Positions 1-9,882 are shown, numbered from the stretch's first letter. The stretch: DNA of 64,000 nucleotides from Gammaproteobacteria bacterium Milos-ODIII6 (GCA_029228645.1 JAPTHR010000006.1:180664-244663); one strand, 5' to 3'. The notes: generated by a model not told the origin, from the sequence alone. Program-made: numbers and translations.

Positions 1-192
1 GGCACGGAACTCGCCGCTATCCTGTCCGGTCTATCCGGACTGGTTGTGGCGCTTTACCTCGTCAAGCAAGGGGCCGGGTGGCTGACCGGGCTGTATGCCG
101 GCGGTGTCCGCATCCTGCGCGTCGAGCACGTCAGCCCAGGGGTCAGCCCAGGGGTCAAGCTGGATACCTTGAGGCCTCTCTCGCGAGGTTAG
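1..192 (+). CDS. rseC: RseC/MucC-like protein, C-terminal fragment
   Basis: The frame is open from the first base to a TAG at 190-192, giving 63 residues of a protein cut by the window edge. It shows one hydrophobic segment (about residues 4-20, LAAILSGLSGLVVALYLV) followed by a short basic tail, as in the second membrane helix of RseC, the inner-membrane modulator of the sigma-E pathway. The main support is position: in many gammaproteobacteria rseC lies directly before degP/mucD and lepA, as here. The tail contains a short duplication (VSPG VSPG). Too little remains for a firm family call. Confidence 0.5.
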   Translation, partial: GTELAAILSGLSGLVVALYLVKQGAGWLTGLYAGGVRILRVEHVSPGVSPGVKLDTLRPLSRG

Positions 193-255
193 GGCATCGC
201 GCCCATCATCCCATGCAGGTCGGGACCTGCTCGTACAACCAACAGGGAAACAAGC

Positions 256-1671
256 ATGATCGCAAGCATTCGAATCTTCTCCTATGTGGTGCTGATGGCA
301 ATCGCGGTCGGCCCCGTTCAGGCCCTCGCGCAGTTGCCGGATTTCACCCGCCTGGCGAAGGACAACAGTCCCGCGGTGGTGAACATCAGTACCCGGCAGA
401 ACGGTAACGAGGGTGGCCGGATGAAGCTCCCGCACCAGTTCAACATCCCGAACCTGCCGGAGGACAGCCCCTTCAATGACCTGTTCCGACATTTTTTCGA
501 GGGTATGCCGGAGATGCCCGACCAGGAGTCGCGTTCCCTGGGCTCGGGTTTCGTCATCTCCGAGGACGGCTATATCCTGACCAATCACCACGTGGTGGCC
601 GACGCGGACAGGATCGAGGTGCGCTTCAGCGACCGTCGCTTCTACGAGGCCAAGGTCATCGGCAGTGACAAGGCGAGCGACATTGCGCTGATCAAAATCG
701 ATGCCAAGGGGCTGCCCACGGTCAAGATAGGCAGCGGCAAGGACGTCGAGGTCGGTGAATGGGTGCTGGCAATCGGCTCGCCGTTCGGATTCGATCACAG
801 TGTCACGGCCGGTATTGTGAGCGCCACGGGGCGCAGCCTGCCGAGCGAGAACTACGTGCCCTTCATCCAGACGGACGTTGCCATCAATCCAGGTAACTCC
901 GGCGGCCCCCTGATCGACTTGAACGGCCAGGTGATTGGCGTGAATTCGCAGATCTACAGCCGAACCGGCGGCTTCATGGGACTCTCGTTCGCCATACCGA
1001 TCGAGCTCGCGATGAACGTGGCCAAACAACTCAGGGAATCCGGTCGGGTCGCGCGGGGCTATCTCGGTGTCCTGATACAGGACGTCGATCGCAACCTCGC
1101 GGAATCCTTCGGTCTCGAGCAGCCGCATGGGGCGCTGGTGTCGGAAGTCATGAGCGGCACGCCTGCGGAAGCGGCCGGGCTGAAGCCCGGGGACATCATC
1201 GAGCGTTTCAACGGCGAATACATTTACCGCTCCAGCGAGTTGCCCCCGATGGTCGGTTCGAGCGTGGTCGGGGGAGACGCGGTCCTGGATATCATCCGCA
1301 ACGGTCGAAACCAGAAGCTCAAGGTGCTGATCGCCCAATTGCCGGAAGGGGGCAGCCAAACCCCGGCGCCCAGCAGGATGGTAGACCCGGATCTGATCGA
1401 GAAACTGGGTGTGACCGTAAGCGACCTGACGCCGAAAGCCCGCGAGGTGTCCAAGCTGGCCAAGGGTGGGGCGCTGCTTACTCGTGTCGATGCGGGTCTG
1501 GGCAACGAAGCCGGCCTGGAGCGTGGCGACGTCATAAAGATGTTCAATCGCACCGAGGTCCTGGGTGCTGAGCACCTCAAGGAACTGGTGGCAGCGGCCG
1601 GGGGAACGGTTTCGGCCTTGGTCCTGCGCGAGGGGCAGCCGCTGTTCGTGGCCATCCGGCTGGATGGCTGA
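256..1671 (+). CDS. degP: Do-family periplasmic serine protease (DegP/MucD)
   Basis: A 471-residue periplasmic protease/chaperone that degrades misfolded envelope proteins. A signal peptide covers residues 1-26 (cleavage after ALA). The trypsin-like domain shows the complete triad: H112 in TNHHVV, D142 in SDIALI and S215 in GNSGGPL. Two PDZ domains follow (about 265-360 and 385-470). The length is normal for DegQ/MucD. The ATG at 256 has an AGGGAAA ribosome site 7-12 bases upstream. Sitting between rseC and lepA marks it as the sigma-E-linked MucD type. The stop overlaps the next gene by 8 bases, suggesting coupled translation. Confidence 0.95.
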   Translation: MIASIRIFSYVVLMAIAVGPVQALAQLPDFTRLAKDNSPAVVNISTRQNGNEGGRMKLPHQFNIPNLPEDSPFNDLFRHFFEGMPEMPDQESRSLGSGFVISEDGYILTNHHVVADADRIEVRFSDRRFYEAKVIGSDKASDIALIKIDAKGLPTVKIGSGKDVEVGEWVLAIGSPFGFDHSVTAGIVSATGRSLPSENYVPFIQTDVAINPGNSGGPLIDLNGQVIGVNSQIYSRTGGFMGLSFAIPIELAMNVAKQLRESGRVARGYLGVLIQDVDRNLAESFGLEQPHGALVSEVMSGTPAEAAGLKPGDIIERFNGEYIYRSSELPPMVGSSVVGGDAVLDIIRNGRNQKLKVLIAQLPEGGSQTPAPSRMVDPDLIEKLGVTVSDLTPKAREVSKLAKGGALLTRVDAGLGNEAGLERGDVIKMFNRTEVLGAEHLKELVAAAGGTVSALVLREGQPLFVAIRLDG

Positions 1672-1921
1672 GACCGAGGTCCTGTTCTACTACCGCGAGG
1701 GCTGCCATCTCTGTGAGGAGATGGCAGCCCGCCTTTTTTCCGAATGGCCACAGCTAGCCGGGCAGATGCACTGGCGTGATGTCGACACCCGCGACGAGTG
1801 GCGAGAGCGCTTTGGAGCGACGGTGCCCGTGCTGATGGCGGGTGGCGAGGTGCTCAGCGAGTATTTTCTCGACCCCAGCCGAATACGCGCGCATTTCGGA
1901 CCCCCTGCGAATCCGATATAA
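1664..1921 (+). CDS. Glutaredoxin-like protein (DUF836 type)
   Basis: An 85-residue thioredoxin-fold protein. A beta strand (VLFYY) leads to the redox motif CHLC (C16-C19), and a cis-proline TVPVL follows, as in the glutaredoxin-like DUF836 family. The ATG at 1664 lies inside the 3' end of degP, so the two genes overlap by 8 bases. The product is cytoplasmic with no signal peptide. This small gene is often found between mucD and lepA in Pseudomonas-like genomes. Its substrate is not known from the sequence. Confidence 0.85.
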   Translation: MAETEVLFYYREGCHLCEEMAARLFSEWPQLAGQMHWRDVDTRDEWRERFGATVPVLMAGGEVLSEYFLDPSRIRAHFGPPANPI

Positions 1922-1952
1922 TCGCGCGCGTCTCGTAAATCAGCGCTCCCGC

Positions 1953-1980
1953 GCGGAATCCCCCTGGGATTCCGCTTTTT
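1953..1980 (+). terminator. Rho-independent terminator or attenuator before lepA
   Basis: A perfect 10-bp inverted repeat (1953-1962 with 1966-1975) with a 3-base loop is followed by five T residues. It lies 31 bases after the glutaredoxin-like gene and 41 bases before the lepA start. It could end the sigma-E operon or attenuate transcription into lepA. Confidence 0.8.
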
Positions 1981-2021
1981 CATTGTCTGCGGTTCAAACC
2001 GAAGACCTTTGCTTGGTGTTT

Positions 2022-3827
2022 ATGGCCGACCTCAGTCACATCCGCAACTTCTCCATCATCGCGCACATCGATCACGGCAAGTCGACCATCGCTGACCGCT
2101 TCATTCAGGTATGCGGTGGCTTGGCTGAGCGCGAGATGGAGGCCCAGGTGCTCGATTCCATGGATATCGAGAGAGAACGGGGTATCACCATCAAGGCGCA
2201 GTCGGTCACCCTCGACTACATTGCGAAAAATGGTGAGACCTACCAGCTCAACTTCATCGATACGCCGGGGCATGTCGACTTTTCCTACGAAGTGTCGCGC
2301 TCGCTGGCAGCCTGTGAGGGCGCGCTGCTGGTGGTGGATGCGGCCCAGGGTGTGGAAGCGCAGAGCGTGGCCAACTGCTATACCGCGATCGAACAGGGGC
2401 TCGAAGTCCTGCCGGTGCTCAACAAGATTGACCTGCCCTCGGCCGAACCCGAGCGTGTCATCGCCGAGATCGAAGAGATCATCGGAATCGAGGCCGCGGA
2501 TGCACTGCGTGTCAGCGCCAAGACCGGCCTGGGCATACCGGACCTCCTCGAGGCACTGGTGGAACATATCCCTCCACCGGCCGGGGAGCGGGATGCGCCG
2601 CTGCAGGCCCTGATCATCGATTCCTGGTTCGACTCCTACGTGGGCGTGATATCGCTCATCCGGGTGGTCAACGGTGAAATCCGCCCCAAGGACAAGTTGT
2701 ACGTGATGTCGACCGGACGCACCTTCCAGGTGGAGAAGGTCGGCGTTTTCACGCCCAAGCGACACGACAAGAAGCTGCTCGGCACCGGTGAGGTGGGTTT
2801 CGTCATCGCCGGCATCAAGGACATCGACGGCGCGCCGGTCGGCGATACCATCACCCTCGCGGATCGGCGTGCGCAAACCCCGCTGCCGGGGTTCCTGGAG
2901 ATGCGCCCACGGGTTTTCGCCGGTCTCTACCCGGTCAGCTCGGACGACTACGAGTCCTTTCGCGAGGCGCTGCAAAAGCTCAAGTTGAACGACTCCGCCC
3001 TGCATTACGAGCCCGAGACCTCGCAGGCGCTCGGCTTCGGTTTCCGCTGCGGGTTTCTTGGCATGCTGCACATGGAGATCGTGCAGGAACGCCTCGAGCG
3101 CGAGTACGATCTCGACCTGATCACGACCGCCCCGACCGTCATTTACGAGGTCGAACTGAACGACGGCGAGGTGATCCAGATCGACAACCCGGCGGCGTTA
3201 CCGGATCCGAGCCATATCAACGAGATTCGCGAACCGATCATCGAGGCCCATATCCTGGTGCCGCAGGACCATCTCGGCAACGTCATCAACCTGTGCGTGG
3301 AAAAGCGCGGCCTGCAGAAAAACATGCAGTATCTCGGCGGGCAGGTGCAACTGACCTACGAGTTGCCCATGAACGAGGTCGTGCTCGATTTCTTTGACCG
3401 ACTCAAGTCGGTGAGCCGCGGGTATGCCTCGTTCGAGTACGAGTTCAAGCGCTTCCAGATGGCGCGCCTGGTCAAGCTCGACATCCTGATCAACGGGGAG
3501 CGGGTGGACGCCCTGTCCCTGATCGTGCATCGCGAAAATGCCGAATCCCGCGGGCGGGAACTGACCGACCGGATGAAAGAGATCATCCCGCGGCAGATGT
3601 TCGAGGTCGCGATCCAGGCCGCCATCGGCAGCAAGATCATTGCCCGCTCGACGGTCAAGGCCCTGCGCAAGAACGTGACCGCAAAATGTTACGGTGGTGA
3701 CGCCACCCGTAAACGCAAGCTGCTGGAGAAGCAGAAAGCGGGCAAGAAGCGGATGAAGCAGGTCGGCAGGGTGGAGATTCCGCAGGAAGCCTTCCTCGCG
3801 GTTCTGCACGTCGGTAAAGACAAGTAA
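2022..3827 (+). CDS. lepA: Translation elongation factor 4 (LepA)
   Basis: A 601-residue ribosome-bound GTPase (EF4/LepA) of normal length. The G domain shows AHIDHGKST (P-loop), DTPGH (G3) and NKID (G4). EF-G-like domains follow, and the LepA-specific C-terminal region ends in a lysine-rich stretch ([17 protein letters not shown]). The open frame extends 60 codons further upstream, but [10 protein letters not shown] is the standard LepA N terminus, so the ATG at 2022 is chosen. It precedes lepB, the usual lepAB pair. Confidence 0.97.
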   Translation: MADLSHIRNFSIIAHIDHGKSTIADRFIQVCGGLAEREMEAQVLDSMDIERERGITIKAQSVTLDYIAKNGETYQLNFIDTPGHVDFSYEVSRSLAACEGALLVVDAAQGVEAQSVANCYTAIEQGLEVLPVLNKIDLPSAEPERVIAEIEEIIGIEAADALRVSAKTGLGIPDLLEALVEHIPPPAGERDAPLQALIIDSWFDSYVGVISLIRVVNGEIRPKDKLYVMSTGRTFQVEKVGVFTPKRHDKKLLGTGEVGFVIAGIKDIDGAPVGDTITLADRRAQTPLPGFLEMRPRVFAGLYPVSSDDYESFREALQKLKLNDSALHYEPETSQALGFGFRCGFLGMLHMEIVQERLEREYDLDLITTAPTVIYEVELNDGEVIQIDNPAALPDPSHINEIREPIIEAHILVPQDHLGNVINLCVEKRGLQKNMQYLGGQVQLTYELPMNEVVLDFFDRLKSVSRGYASFEYEFKRFQMARLVKLDILINGERVDALSLIVHRENAESRGRELTDRMKEIIPRQMFEVAIQAAIGSKIIARSTVKALRKNVTAKCYGGDATRKRKLLEKQKAGKKRMKQVGRVEIPQEAFLAVLHVGKDK

Positions 3828-3863
3828 GCAGCCGGGTGCGGGACACCCAGGGATTATTGACAC

Positions 3864-4706
3864 ATGAGCACCATGATAGTGATCGCCTTCTTCGGCGCCC
3901 TGGCCTGGATCATCTTCCAGTTCGGGATAGAACCGGCTTTGGCGGCAGGCACGGTGATCAGTGGCGTGACCTGGCTGCTCTATCGTCTGGTCAAGGGCAA
4001 GAAGAAGATCTCGGAGCTTCCCCTGCACATCGAGTATGCCCGTTCGTTTTTCCCTATTTTCCTGATCGTATTGCTCCTTCGGGGGTTCCTCGCGGAGCCT
4101 TTCCGGATTCCATCCGGTTCCATGATGCCGACCCTGCTGGTGGGCGATTTCATCCTGGTGAACAAGTTCACCTATGGCCTGCGCATGCCGGTGACCAAGA
4201 CCAAGTTGATGGAACTGAACGAGCCGGAGCGCGGCGATATCGTGGTGTTCCGCTGGCCGGTGAATCCGAAGCTCGACTACATCAAGCGCCTGGTCGGCCT
4301 CCCGGGTGACCGGATCGCTTACCGCAACAAGACTTTGTACCTGAACGGCGAGCCGGTCCCGGTGCAGGCGGTCGGGGCGTACACGCCAGTGGGTTCGGGC
4401 GCGCGTGCGCTTGGCTCGATCGAGGGTGAGGAGGATCTGGGCGGGGTGGTGCATCCCGTGCTGGTCAATCCGCTCGCTCCGGATTTCAGTCCCTCCTGCA
4501 CCTTCCTCGCGAATCGCGAGGTGGTGGTGCCGGAAGGGCACTACCTCATGGTCGGGGACAACCGCGACGATAGCAACGATGGCCGCTGCTGGGGCTTTGT
4601 GCCGGAAGCAAACCTGGTCGGCAAGGCCTTCTTCATCTGGTTCAGCCTGGACTGGAAACGTTCGGGTTTCATTGCCTGGGACCGTATCGGTCAGGTCGTG
4701 GATTGA
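3864..4706 (+). CDS. lepB: Signal peptidase I (LepB)
   Basis: A 280-residue inner-membrane protease that removes signal peptides from exported proteins. There are N-terminal membrane segments (about 4-42 and 61-73). The catalytic dyad is S86 in PSGSMMPT and K141 in YIKRLVG. The C-terminal box GDNRDDSNDGR is also present. The length is close to that of the E. coli enzyme. The gene starts 36 bases after lepA and is followed by rnc after one small gene, the normal arrangement. Confidence 0.96.
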   Translation: MSTMIVIAFFGALAWIIFQFGIEPALAAGTVISGVTWLLYRLVKGKKKISELPLHIEYARSFFPIFLIVLLLRGFLAEPFRIPSGSMMPTLLVGDFILVNKFTYGLRMPVTKTKLMELNEPERGDIVVFRWPVNPKLDYIKRLVGLPGDRIAYRNKTLYLNGEPVPVQAVGAYTPVGSGARALGSIEGEEDLGGVVHPVLVNPLAPDFSPSCTFLANREVVVPEGHYLMVGDNRDDSNDGRCWGFVPEANLVGKAFFIWFSLDWKRSGFIAWDRIGQVVD

Positions 4707-4770
4707 TTCCTCCCGGCAAGCACGAAAAAATGCTGTCCTGAGATTCGATCCTTTCACTAAGGGGGTTCAT

Positions 4771-5160
4771 ATGGCCTTGTCATCGCATTTACCCGCCCGC
4801 CAGCAGGGCATGAGCATGCTGTCTGCCCTGGTGGCGCTATCGCTTGGAATTTTTGTTGTCCTGATAGGGATCAAGATGATCCCGGTATACATGGAGAACC
4901 TGTCGGTTGGCGAGGTCCTCGAGTCGGTATCCCAGGACACCCGCTCGCGGGCCATGTCGCGCGCGCAACTCCGGGATAACATCATGCGTCGCCTGAATAT
5001 CAACGGTGTACGTGACCTGCCCAAAGAGGAGATCGAGTTCGAGCGCGTCCGCCAAGGCCTCGAGATCGTTATCGATTACGAGGTGAGAAAGCCGATCGCA
5101 GGCAACGTGTCTGTGGTCATGGCATTCAAAGAATCCGTTGTTATCCCACGAAATGATTGA
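4771..5160 (+). CDS. DUF4845-type small membrane protein
   Basis: A 129-residue protein with a pilin-like N terminus: a short basic leader, then one hydrophobic helix (about residues 17-36, MLSALVALSLGIFVVLIG) and a soluble domain presumably facing the periplasm. Conserved genes of this size (DUF4845) are found between lepB and rnc in many gammaproteobacteria. The ATG at 4771 has a strong AAGGGGG ribosome site. The stop lies inside the start region of rnc, so translation is probably coupled. Function is unknown. Confidence 0.8.
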   Translation: MALSSHLPARQQGMSMLSALVALSLGIFVVLIGIKMIPVYMENLSVGEVLESVSQDTRSRAMSRAQLRDNIMRRLNINGVRDLPKEEIEFERVRQGLEIVIDYEVRKPIAGNVSVVMAFKESVVIPRND

Positions 5161-5836
5161 GCGCCTGCAAAGGCGTCTCGGCTATGATTTCAGGGATCCA
5201 CAAATTCTGATGACCGCGCTGACGCATCGAAGCGCCGGTCCGGAGCATAATGAACGTTTGGAATTTCTGGGTGACGCCATCCTGGGTTTCGAAACCGCCG
5301 ATCTCCTGTTCCACGACGACAACCTGGCTAACGAGGGCCAGCTGAGCCGCGTGCGCGCTCATCTGGTGAAACGCGAGACCCTGGCGGGAATCGCGCGTGA
5401 GCTGGAACTCGGCCAGATACTTCGACTCGGTCCCGGCGAATTGCGCAGTGGGGGGCAGAACCGGGACTCCATCCTGGCGGACGCCATCGAGGCGATCATC
5501 GCGGCGGTCTACCTCGACGGCGGGATCGAGAAGGCGCGCGCCCTGGTGCGGCATCTGCTCGGGGATCGACTGGCGGACCCGGGTAAAAAATTGCACCGCA
5601 AGGATGCCAAGACCCGTCTCCAGGAATATTTGCAGGCGCAAAAACTGCCGCTCCCGACGTATCAGGTGGAACAGGTCGAAGGGGAGCCGCATCGCCAGGC
5701 GTTCACCGTCGGCTGCCAGGTGGAGTCGCTCGAGCTGCACGTCGAGGGGCGTGGCAGCAGTCGCCGCCGGGCAGAGCAGAATGCCGCCAGGGCGATGCTG
5801 GAAGCCCTGGCGGAAGCCGAGACGGGCGGGGACTGA
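5138..5836 (+). CDS. rnc: Ribonuclease III
   Basis: A 232-residue double-strand-specific endoribonuclease for rRNA and mRNA processing. The catalytic signature ERLEFLGDAILG lies near residues 39-50. The second acidic site ILADAIEAIIAA lies around 113-124. A C-terminal dsRNA-binding domain (about 155-228) ends with GSSRRRAEQNAA. Two starts are possible: TTG at 5138 (used here, it best matches E. coli RNase III length) or ATG at 5153. Both overlap the end of the preceding gene. era begins 3 bases after the stop. Confidence 0.95.
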   Translation: MLSHEMIERLQRRLGYDFRDPQILMTALTHRSAGPEHNERLEFLGDAILGFETADLLFHDDNLANEGQLSRVRAHLVKRETLAGIARELELGQILRLGPGELRSGGQNRDSILADAIEAIIAAVYLDGGIEKARALVRHLLGDRLADPGKKLHRKDAKTRLQEYLQAQKLPLPTYQVEQVEGEPHRQAFTVGCQVESLELHVEGRGSSRRRAEQNAARAMLEALAEAETGGD

Positions 5837-5839
5837 GGC

Positions 5840-6721
5840 ATGCGCGCCGGATACGTCGCCCTGATTGGCAGACCCAACGTTGGCAAGTCGACCCTGCTGA
5901 ATCGCCTGCTCGGTCAGAAGATGGCGATCACCTCGCACAAACCACAGACCACCCGCCATCGCATCCTCGCCGTGCTGACCGGGGAACAGGGCCAAATCGT
6001 CTACATCGACACGCCGGGCATTCACCAGCGCGGCGAGAAAGCCATGAACCGCTATCTCAACCGGACCGCGCACACGACCCTGTTGGACGTGGATCTCGCG
6101 GTATTCGTTTGCCAGGCGCTGGCGTGGCAGGCGGAAGACGACAAGGTACTGAATGCCATCCGGCAGGCGGGCGTGCCAGCGATCGCCGCGGTCAACAAGA
6201 TCGATACGGTACAGCCGCGTGAGCGCCTGCTGCCTTTCCTGGCACAACTCGGACAGCGATACGACTTTCGCGAGATCGTGCCGATCTCGGCGAAAGATGG
6301 CACCCAGGTGGACGATCTCAACCGCCTGGTGCTTCACCATCTGCCGCAAGGCGAGCTGATCTTTCCCGAGGATCAGGTCACGGACCGTCCGGAGCGTTTC
6401 TTCGCCGCCGAGATACTGCGTGAACAGATCATTCGCCGTTACCATCGCGAGTTGCCGTACGCAGTCACGGTGGAGATCGAACGCTTCGAGGAGGAACCGG
6501 GCCGCTACGTGATTGGTGCGGTCATCTGGGTCGAACGTGAAGGGCAGCGCGCGATATTGCTTGGCCACGAGGGCAAGGCGATGAAGGAGGCGGCTTCCGC
6601 AGCGCGCCGCAACATGGTCGAGTTTTTCGACACGCGCGTGCATCTCGACGTCTGGATCAAGGTCAAGAAGAGCTGGTCGAGCGACGAGGCCAGCCTGGCG
6701 CAACTGGGCTATTCGGAGTAG
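5840..6721 (+). CDS. era: GTPase Era
   Basis: A 293-residue GTPase needed for 16S rRNA maturation and 30S assembly. G1 is GRPNVGKST, G3 is DTPGIH and G4 is NKID. The C-terminal KH domain contains the typical VIGAVIWVEREGQRAILLG segment. The length is typical. The gene lies between rnc and recO, the conserved rnc-era-recO operon. Confidence 0.97.
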   Translation: MRAGYVALIGRPNVGKSTLLNRLLGQKMAITSHKPQTTRHRILAVLTGEQGQIVYIDTPGIHQRGEKAMNRYLNRTAHTTLLDVDLAVFVCQALAWQAEDDKVLNAIRQAGVPAIAAVNKIDTVQPRERLLPFLAQLGQRYDFREIVPISAKDGTQVDDLNRLVLHHLPQGELIFPEDQVTDRPERFFAAEILREQIIRRYHRELPYAVTVEIERFEEEPGRYVIGAVIWVEREGQRAILLGHEGKAMKEAASAARRNMVEFFDTRVHLDVWIKVKKSWSSDEASLAQLGYSE

Positions 6722-6736
6722 CCCAGGCAGAAGCCC

Positions 6737-7435
6737 ATGCAGGAGCACACGCTGCAACCGGCCTACGTGTTGCATGTCCGCCGTTTTCGCGAAACCAGCC
6801 TGGTGGTCGAACTGCTCGGCGCCAGCCAGGGGCGTTGCGCGGCACTGGCCAAGGGGGCCCTGGGTTCGCGGCGCGCCTGGGGCAACCAGCTGCAACCCTT
6901 CACGCCGCTGCTGCTGGCCTGGCGGGGTCGCGGCGAGCTGCCCTTGCTGACCGCTTGCGAGACCGCGGCTCCGGCACACAGGCTCAACGACAGGGCGCTC
7001 TATTGCGGTCTGTATGTCAACGAGCTGATCCTGCGCCTGTGCGAGCGTGACGATCCGCACAGCGGCCTGTTCCCGACCTACGTCGGCTGCATCGATGCGC
7101 TCGCCAGTGTGTCGCCCGAGAATGCCGCGCTCGAGCCCGTCCTGCGCGCGTTCGAACTGGACCTCCTGGACGAACTCGGCCTCGGTATGCAGCTGCGGCT
7201 TGACCAGGACGGTGAACCGATAGACCCGGGGCGGCGTTATGATTACCTACCGGATCAGGGCGCGGTGTTGCTGCGCGACGCGCGCGGGGGTTTCAGTGGG
7301 GGTACTCTTCTGGGGCTCGCGGATGGCGGTCTCGAAGGCCCTGAACAGCGGCGCGAGGCGAGGACTCTGATGCGACGGGTCCTGGATGTCCACCTGGGTG
7401 GGCGGGCGCTCAAGAGTCGCGAACTTTTCCAATGA
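6737..7435 (+). CDS. recO: DNA repair protein RecO
   Basis: A 232-residue recombination mediator that loads RecA with RecR during gap repair. It shows the N-terminal OB-fold region ([19 protein letters not shown]) and an alpha-helical C-terminal part. No four-cysteine zinc site is seen, as in enterobacterial RecO. It follows era by 15 bases, and its stop overlaps the first possible start of pdxJ. Confidence 0.92.
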   Translation: MQEHTLQPAYVLHVRRFRETSLVVELLGASQGRCAALAKGALGSRRAWGNQLQPFTPLLLAWRGRGELPLLTACETAAPAHRLNDRALYCGLYVNELILRLCERDDPHSGLFPTYVGCIDALASVSPENAALEPVLRAFELDLLDELGLGMQLRLDQDGEPIDPGRRYDYLPDQGAVLLRDARGGFSGGTLLGLADGGLEGPEQRREARTLMRRVLDVHLGGRALKSRELFQ

Positions 7436-7461
7436 AACCACTACCGGGAGGTAAGCCCGAG

Positions 7462-8184
7462 ATGAGCGGAAAACGGCTGCTCGGCGTCAACATCGATCAC
7501 GTGGCGACCATTCGCCAGGCGCGCGGTACGCGCTATCCGGAACCGCTGCAGGCCGCCCTGGTAGCGGAGCAGTCCGGTGCCGATTCCATCACCCTGCACC
7601 TGCGTGAAGACCGCCGCCATATCCAGGATCGGGATGTCTTCCTGTTGCGCGACAGCCTGCAGACCCACATGAACCTGGAAATGGCCGCCACCCGGGAGAT
7701 GCTGGAGATCGCACGCGAGGTGCGTCCCCGCGATTGCTGCCTGGTGCCGGAAAAGCGCGAGGAGCTGACCACCGAGGGTGGCCTGGAGGTGGCGCAACAG
7801 CTGGATTACCTCAAGGATTACTGTGCCGCGCTTGGCGAGGCTGAGATACGCGTGTCGCTCTTCATCGACGCGGACGAGCGCCAGATCGAGGCAGCCATGG
7901 AATGCGGTGCACCCGTCATCGAGATCCACACGGGCCACTATGCCGAGGCCGTTGCCCCGGCGGCGAAGGAGCGCGAATTGCAACGCATAGCGCATGCGGC
8001 GGAATACGCCCAGCGCCTCGGCCTGCAGGTGAACGCCGGGCACGGGCTCGACTATCACAATGTGCAGGCGGTCGCCGCTATCGAACAACTCGTTGAGTTC
8101 AATATCGGACACGCCATCATCGCGCGTGCGCTCTTCAGCGGGCTGGCCGGGGCGGTCTCGGAAATGAAACGCCTCATCCTGTGA
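7462..8184 (+). CDS. pdxJ: Pyridoxine 5'-phosphate synthase
   Basis: A 240-residue TIM-barrel enzyme that condenses 1-deoxyxylulose 5-phosphate with 3-amino-2-oxopropyl phosphate in vitamin B6 synthesis. Signatures are [15 protein letters not shown] at the N terminus and the HTGHYAE and NAGHGLDY motifs. An in-frame ATG at 7432 overlaps recO, but the ATG at 7462 has a GGGAGG ribosome site (7446-7451) and starts just before the conserved GVNIDH. The usual downstream acpS is missing; cysM follows instead. Confidence 0.95.
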   Translation: MSGKRLLGVNIDHVATIRQARGTRYPEPLQAALVAEQSGADSITLHLREDRRHIQDRDVFLLRDSLQTHMNLEMAATREMLEIAREVRPRDCCLVPEKREELTTEGGLEVAQQLDYLKDYCAALGEAEIRVSLFIDADERQIEAAMECGAPVIEIHTGHYAEAVAPAAKERELQRIAHAAEYAQRLGLQVNAGHGLDYHNVQAVAAIEQLVEFNIGHAIIARALFSGLAGAVSEMKRLIL

Positions 8185-8257
8185 GAAAACGGCGGTCAGT
8201 CGGCGATCGCGGCATCCTGGCGCCTTTCTCGCCGAACGCATGGGTTAGAATCCGCGC

Positions 8258-9157
8258 ATGAATTTTCCAACCATCGCCGACTTTATCGGCAACACACCCC
8301 TGGTGCGATTGCAGCGCCTTTCCGGGCAGGGCAGCAACACTCTGCTGGTCAAGCTCGAGGGCAACAACCCGGCGGGCTCGGTCAAAGACCGCCCGGCGAT
8401 GTCGATGATCGTGCATGCGGAACAGCGCGGTGAAATCCGGCCCGGCGACACCCTGATCGAGGCCACCAGCGGCAATACCGGCATCGCGCTGGCGATGGCA
8501 GCCGCGATCAAGGGTTACCGCATGATCCTGATCATGCCGGATAACCTCAGCGTGGAGCGACGCGCGGCCATGCAGGCGTATGGCGCGGAGCTGATCCTGG
8601 TCAGCAGGGAAGAGAGCATGGAAGGCGCGCGCGACCTGGCGCTCGCGATGCAGACACGCGGCGAGGGCAGGGTGCTCAACCAGTTCGCCAACCCGGACAA
8701 TCCGCTGGCGCACTATGAATCGACCGGCCCCGAGATCTGGCGCGACACCCACGGCGCGGTGACCCACTTCGTGAGTTCCATGGGTACCACCGGCACCATC
8801 ATGGGGACGGCGCGCTATCTCAAGCAGCAGAACGCAGGGGTGCAGATCGTCGGGGTCCAGCCGGAGGAGGGCTCGCATATTCCCGGTATCCGTCGCTGGC
8901 CGCCGGAATACCTGCCCGAGATATTCGATGCCTCGCTGGTCGATCGTGAGATCGATGTCAGTCAGGCGGAGGCGGAACAGATGACCCGGCGCCTGGCGTC
9001 GGAGGAAGGCATATTCTGCGGGGTTTCCTCCGGCGGCGCCGTCGCGGCGGCGCTGCGTCTGGCGCGCGAGCTCGAGAATGCACTGATCGTCTCGATCATC
9101 TGTGACCGCGGCGACCGCTACTTGTCCACCGGTGTGTTTTCCACGGAGAACCCGTAA
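8258..9157 (+). CDS. cysM: Cysteine synthase B (O-acetylserine sulfhydrylase)
   Basis: A 299-residue PLP enzyme of cysteine synthesis. K43 in GSVKDRPA is the expected Schiff-base lysine. The phosphate loop is EATSGNTGIALA, and the C-terminal SSGG motif contacts the cofactor. It has the shorter CysM-type length and sequence (GIRRWPPEYLP). The next gene begins at the last base of the stop codon. Confidence 0.94.
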   Translation: MNFPTIADFIGNTPLVRLQRLSGQGSNTLLVKLEGNNPAGSVKDRPAMSMIVHAEQRGEIRPGDTLIEATSGNTGIALAMAAAIKGYRMILIMPDNLSVERRAAMQAYGAELILVSREESMEGARDLALAMQTRGEGRVLNQFANPDNPLAHYESTGPEIWRDTHGAVTHFVSSMGTTGTIMGTARYLKQQNAGVQIVGVQPEEGSHIPGIRRWPPEYLPEIFDASLVDREIDVSQAEAEQMTRRLASEEGIFCGVSSGGAVAAALRLARELENALIVSIICDRGDRYLSTGVFSTENP

Positions 9158-9882
9158 TGCAATTTACTGCGGTAGGTTTCAGTCCGCTGCCGGATATTCA
9201 CACGGCTCGCCACGATCTTGGATTGCACGACCTGAGTGACAAGGATGTTGCCAAGGTGCTCTTTCATCGGCGTAAGCAGGCGGGACACGGAGAGCAGCTC
9301 GGCTGGGAGCAATCCCTGCTGGGCGCGGTTTCACTGCTGAGGCTGAATGAGCGGGATGCGCGCATCGAGACGCTCACCCTGGCGGAGCTCGAAGAGCAGG
9401 AAATCATCGAGGTGGTCTTCGGTGCGATGCGCGAGGCCGCGCCACTGGTCACCTGGGAGCCGGGATTCCTGCCGCTGTTCCAGTTCCGCTGCCTGAAACA
9501 TCGTCGCAGCGCGGCGGATTACTGGATGCAGCTCGGCGACGGGATGTCGCCGCATGTCGATTTGCGCGCCGCCTTCGGGACGGAGGGCACGCCGGGCCTG
9601 GATGCGATGGCGCGCAGTCTGCAGTTCCCGGGAATGCTCGGTTCGCAGGCGTCCCAGTTGTGGGACCGCTGGTTGGCCGGCGAGCATACGGCGGTCGCCT
9701 CCTTTGCCGACCACCAGGCCCTCAACACCGCCCTGATCGGACTCGATATCTTCCATCTGCAGGGGAAAATCTCGCTCAACGACCTGCGGGGCCGGCAGGA
9801 ATTCCTCTACGAACTCCTCAGCAGCCCCCCGCTGGAGGAGCGGTTCCGCGCGTTTCGCGAGCACTGGGCCCCGACCCCATGA
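9157..9882 (+). CDS. PolB-type 3'-5' exonuclease homolog, probably catalytically inactive
   Basis: A 241-residue protein resembling the DNA-polymerase-B-like exonuclease family (DNA_pol_B_exo2) often found next to cysM and rlmD. The family's LSDxDVAxxLFxRR segment is visible (about 26-40), as is a central LVTWEPGFLPLFQFR region. The family's Exo I motif, as I recall FDIETVPD, reads VGFSPLPD here, so both metal-binding acids are gone. The second motif (WN..FD) has also lost its acidic residue. The frame is intact, so the protein may have a structural or nucleic-acid-binding role. Family assignment is from memory of motifs. Confidence 0.6.
   Translation: MQFTAVGFSPLPDIHTARHDLGLHDLSDKDVAKVLFHRRKQAGHGEQLGWEQSLLGAVSLLRLNERDARIETLTLAELEEQEIIEVVFGAMREAAPLVTWEPGFLPLFQFRCLKHRRSAADYWMQLGDGMSPHVDLRAAFGTEGTPGLDAMARSLQFPGMLGSQASQLWDRWLAGEHTAVASFADHQALNTALIGLDIFHLQGKISLNDLRGRQEFLYELLSSPPLEERFRAFREHWAPTP

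Noticed and set aside
31..1575. Long minus-strand open frame opposite degP
   Set aside because: Antisense to a clear degP with GC-rich codon bias; product has no recognisable domain and no ribosome site. Same reasoning for long antisense frames opposite lepA (1980-3071, 3198-4757), rnc-recO (5141-7060) and rlmD (9807-11279).
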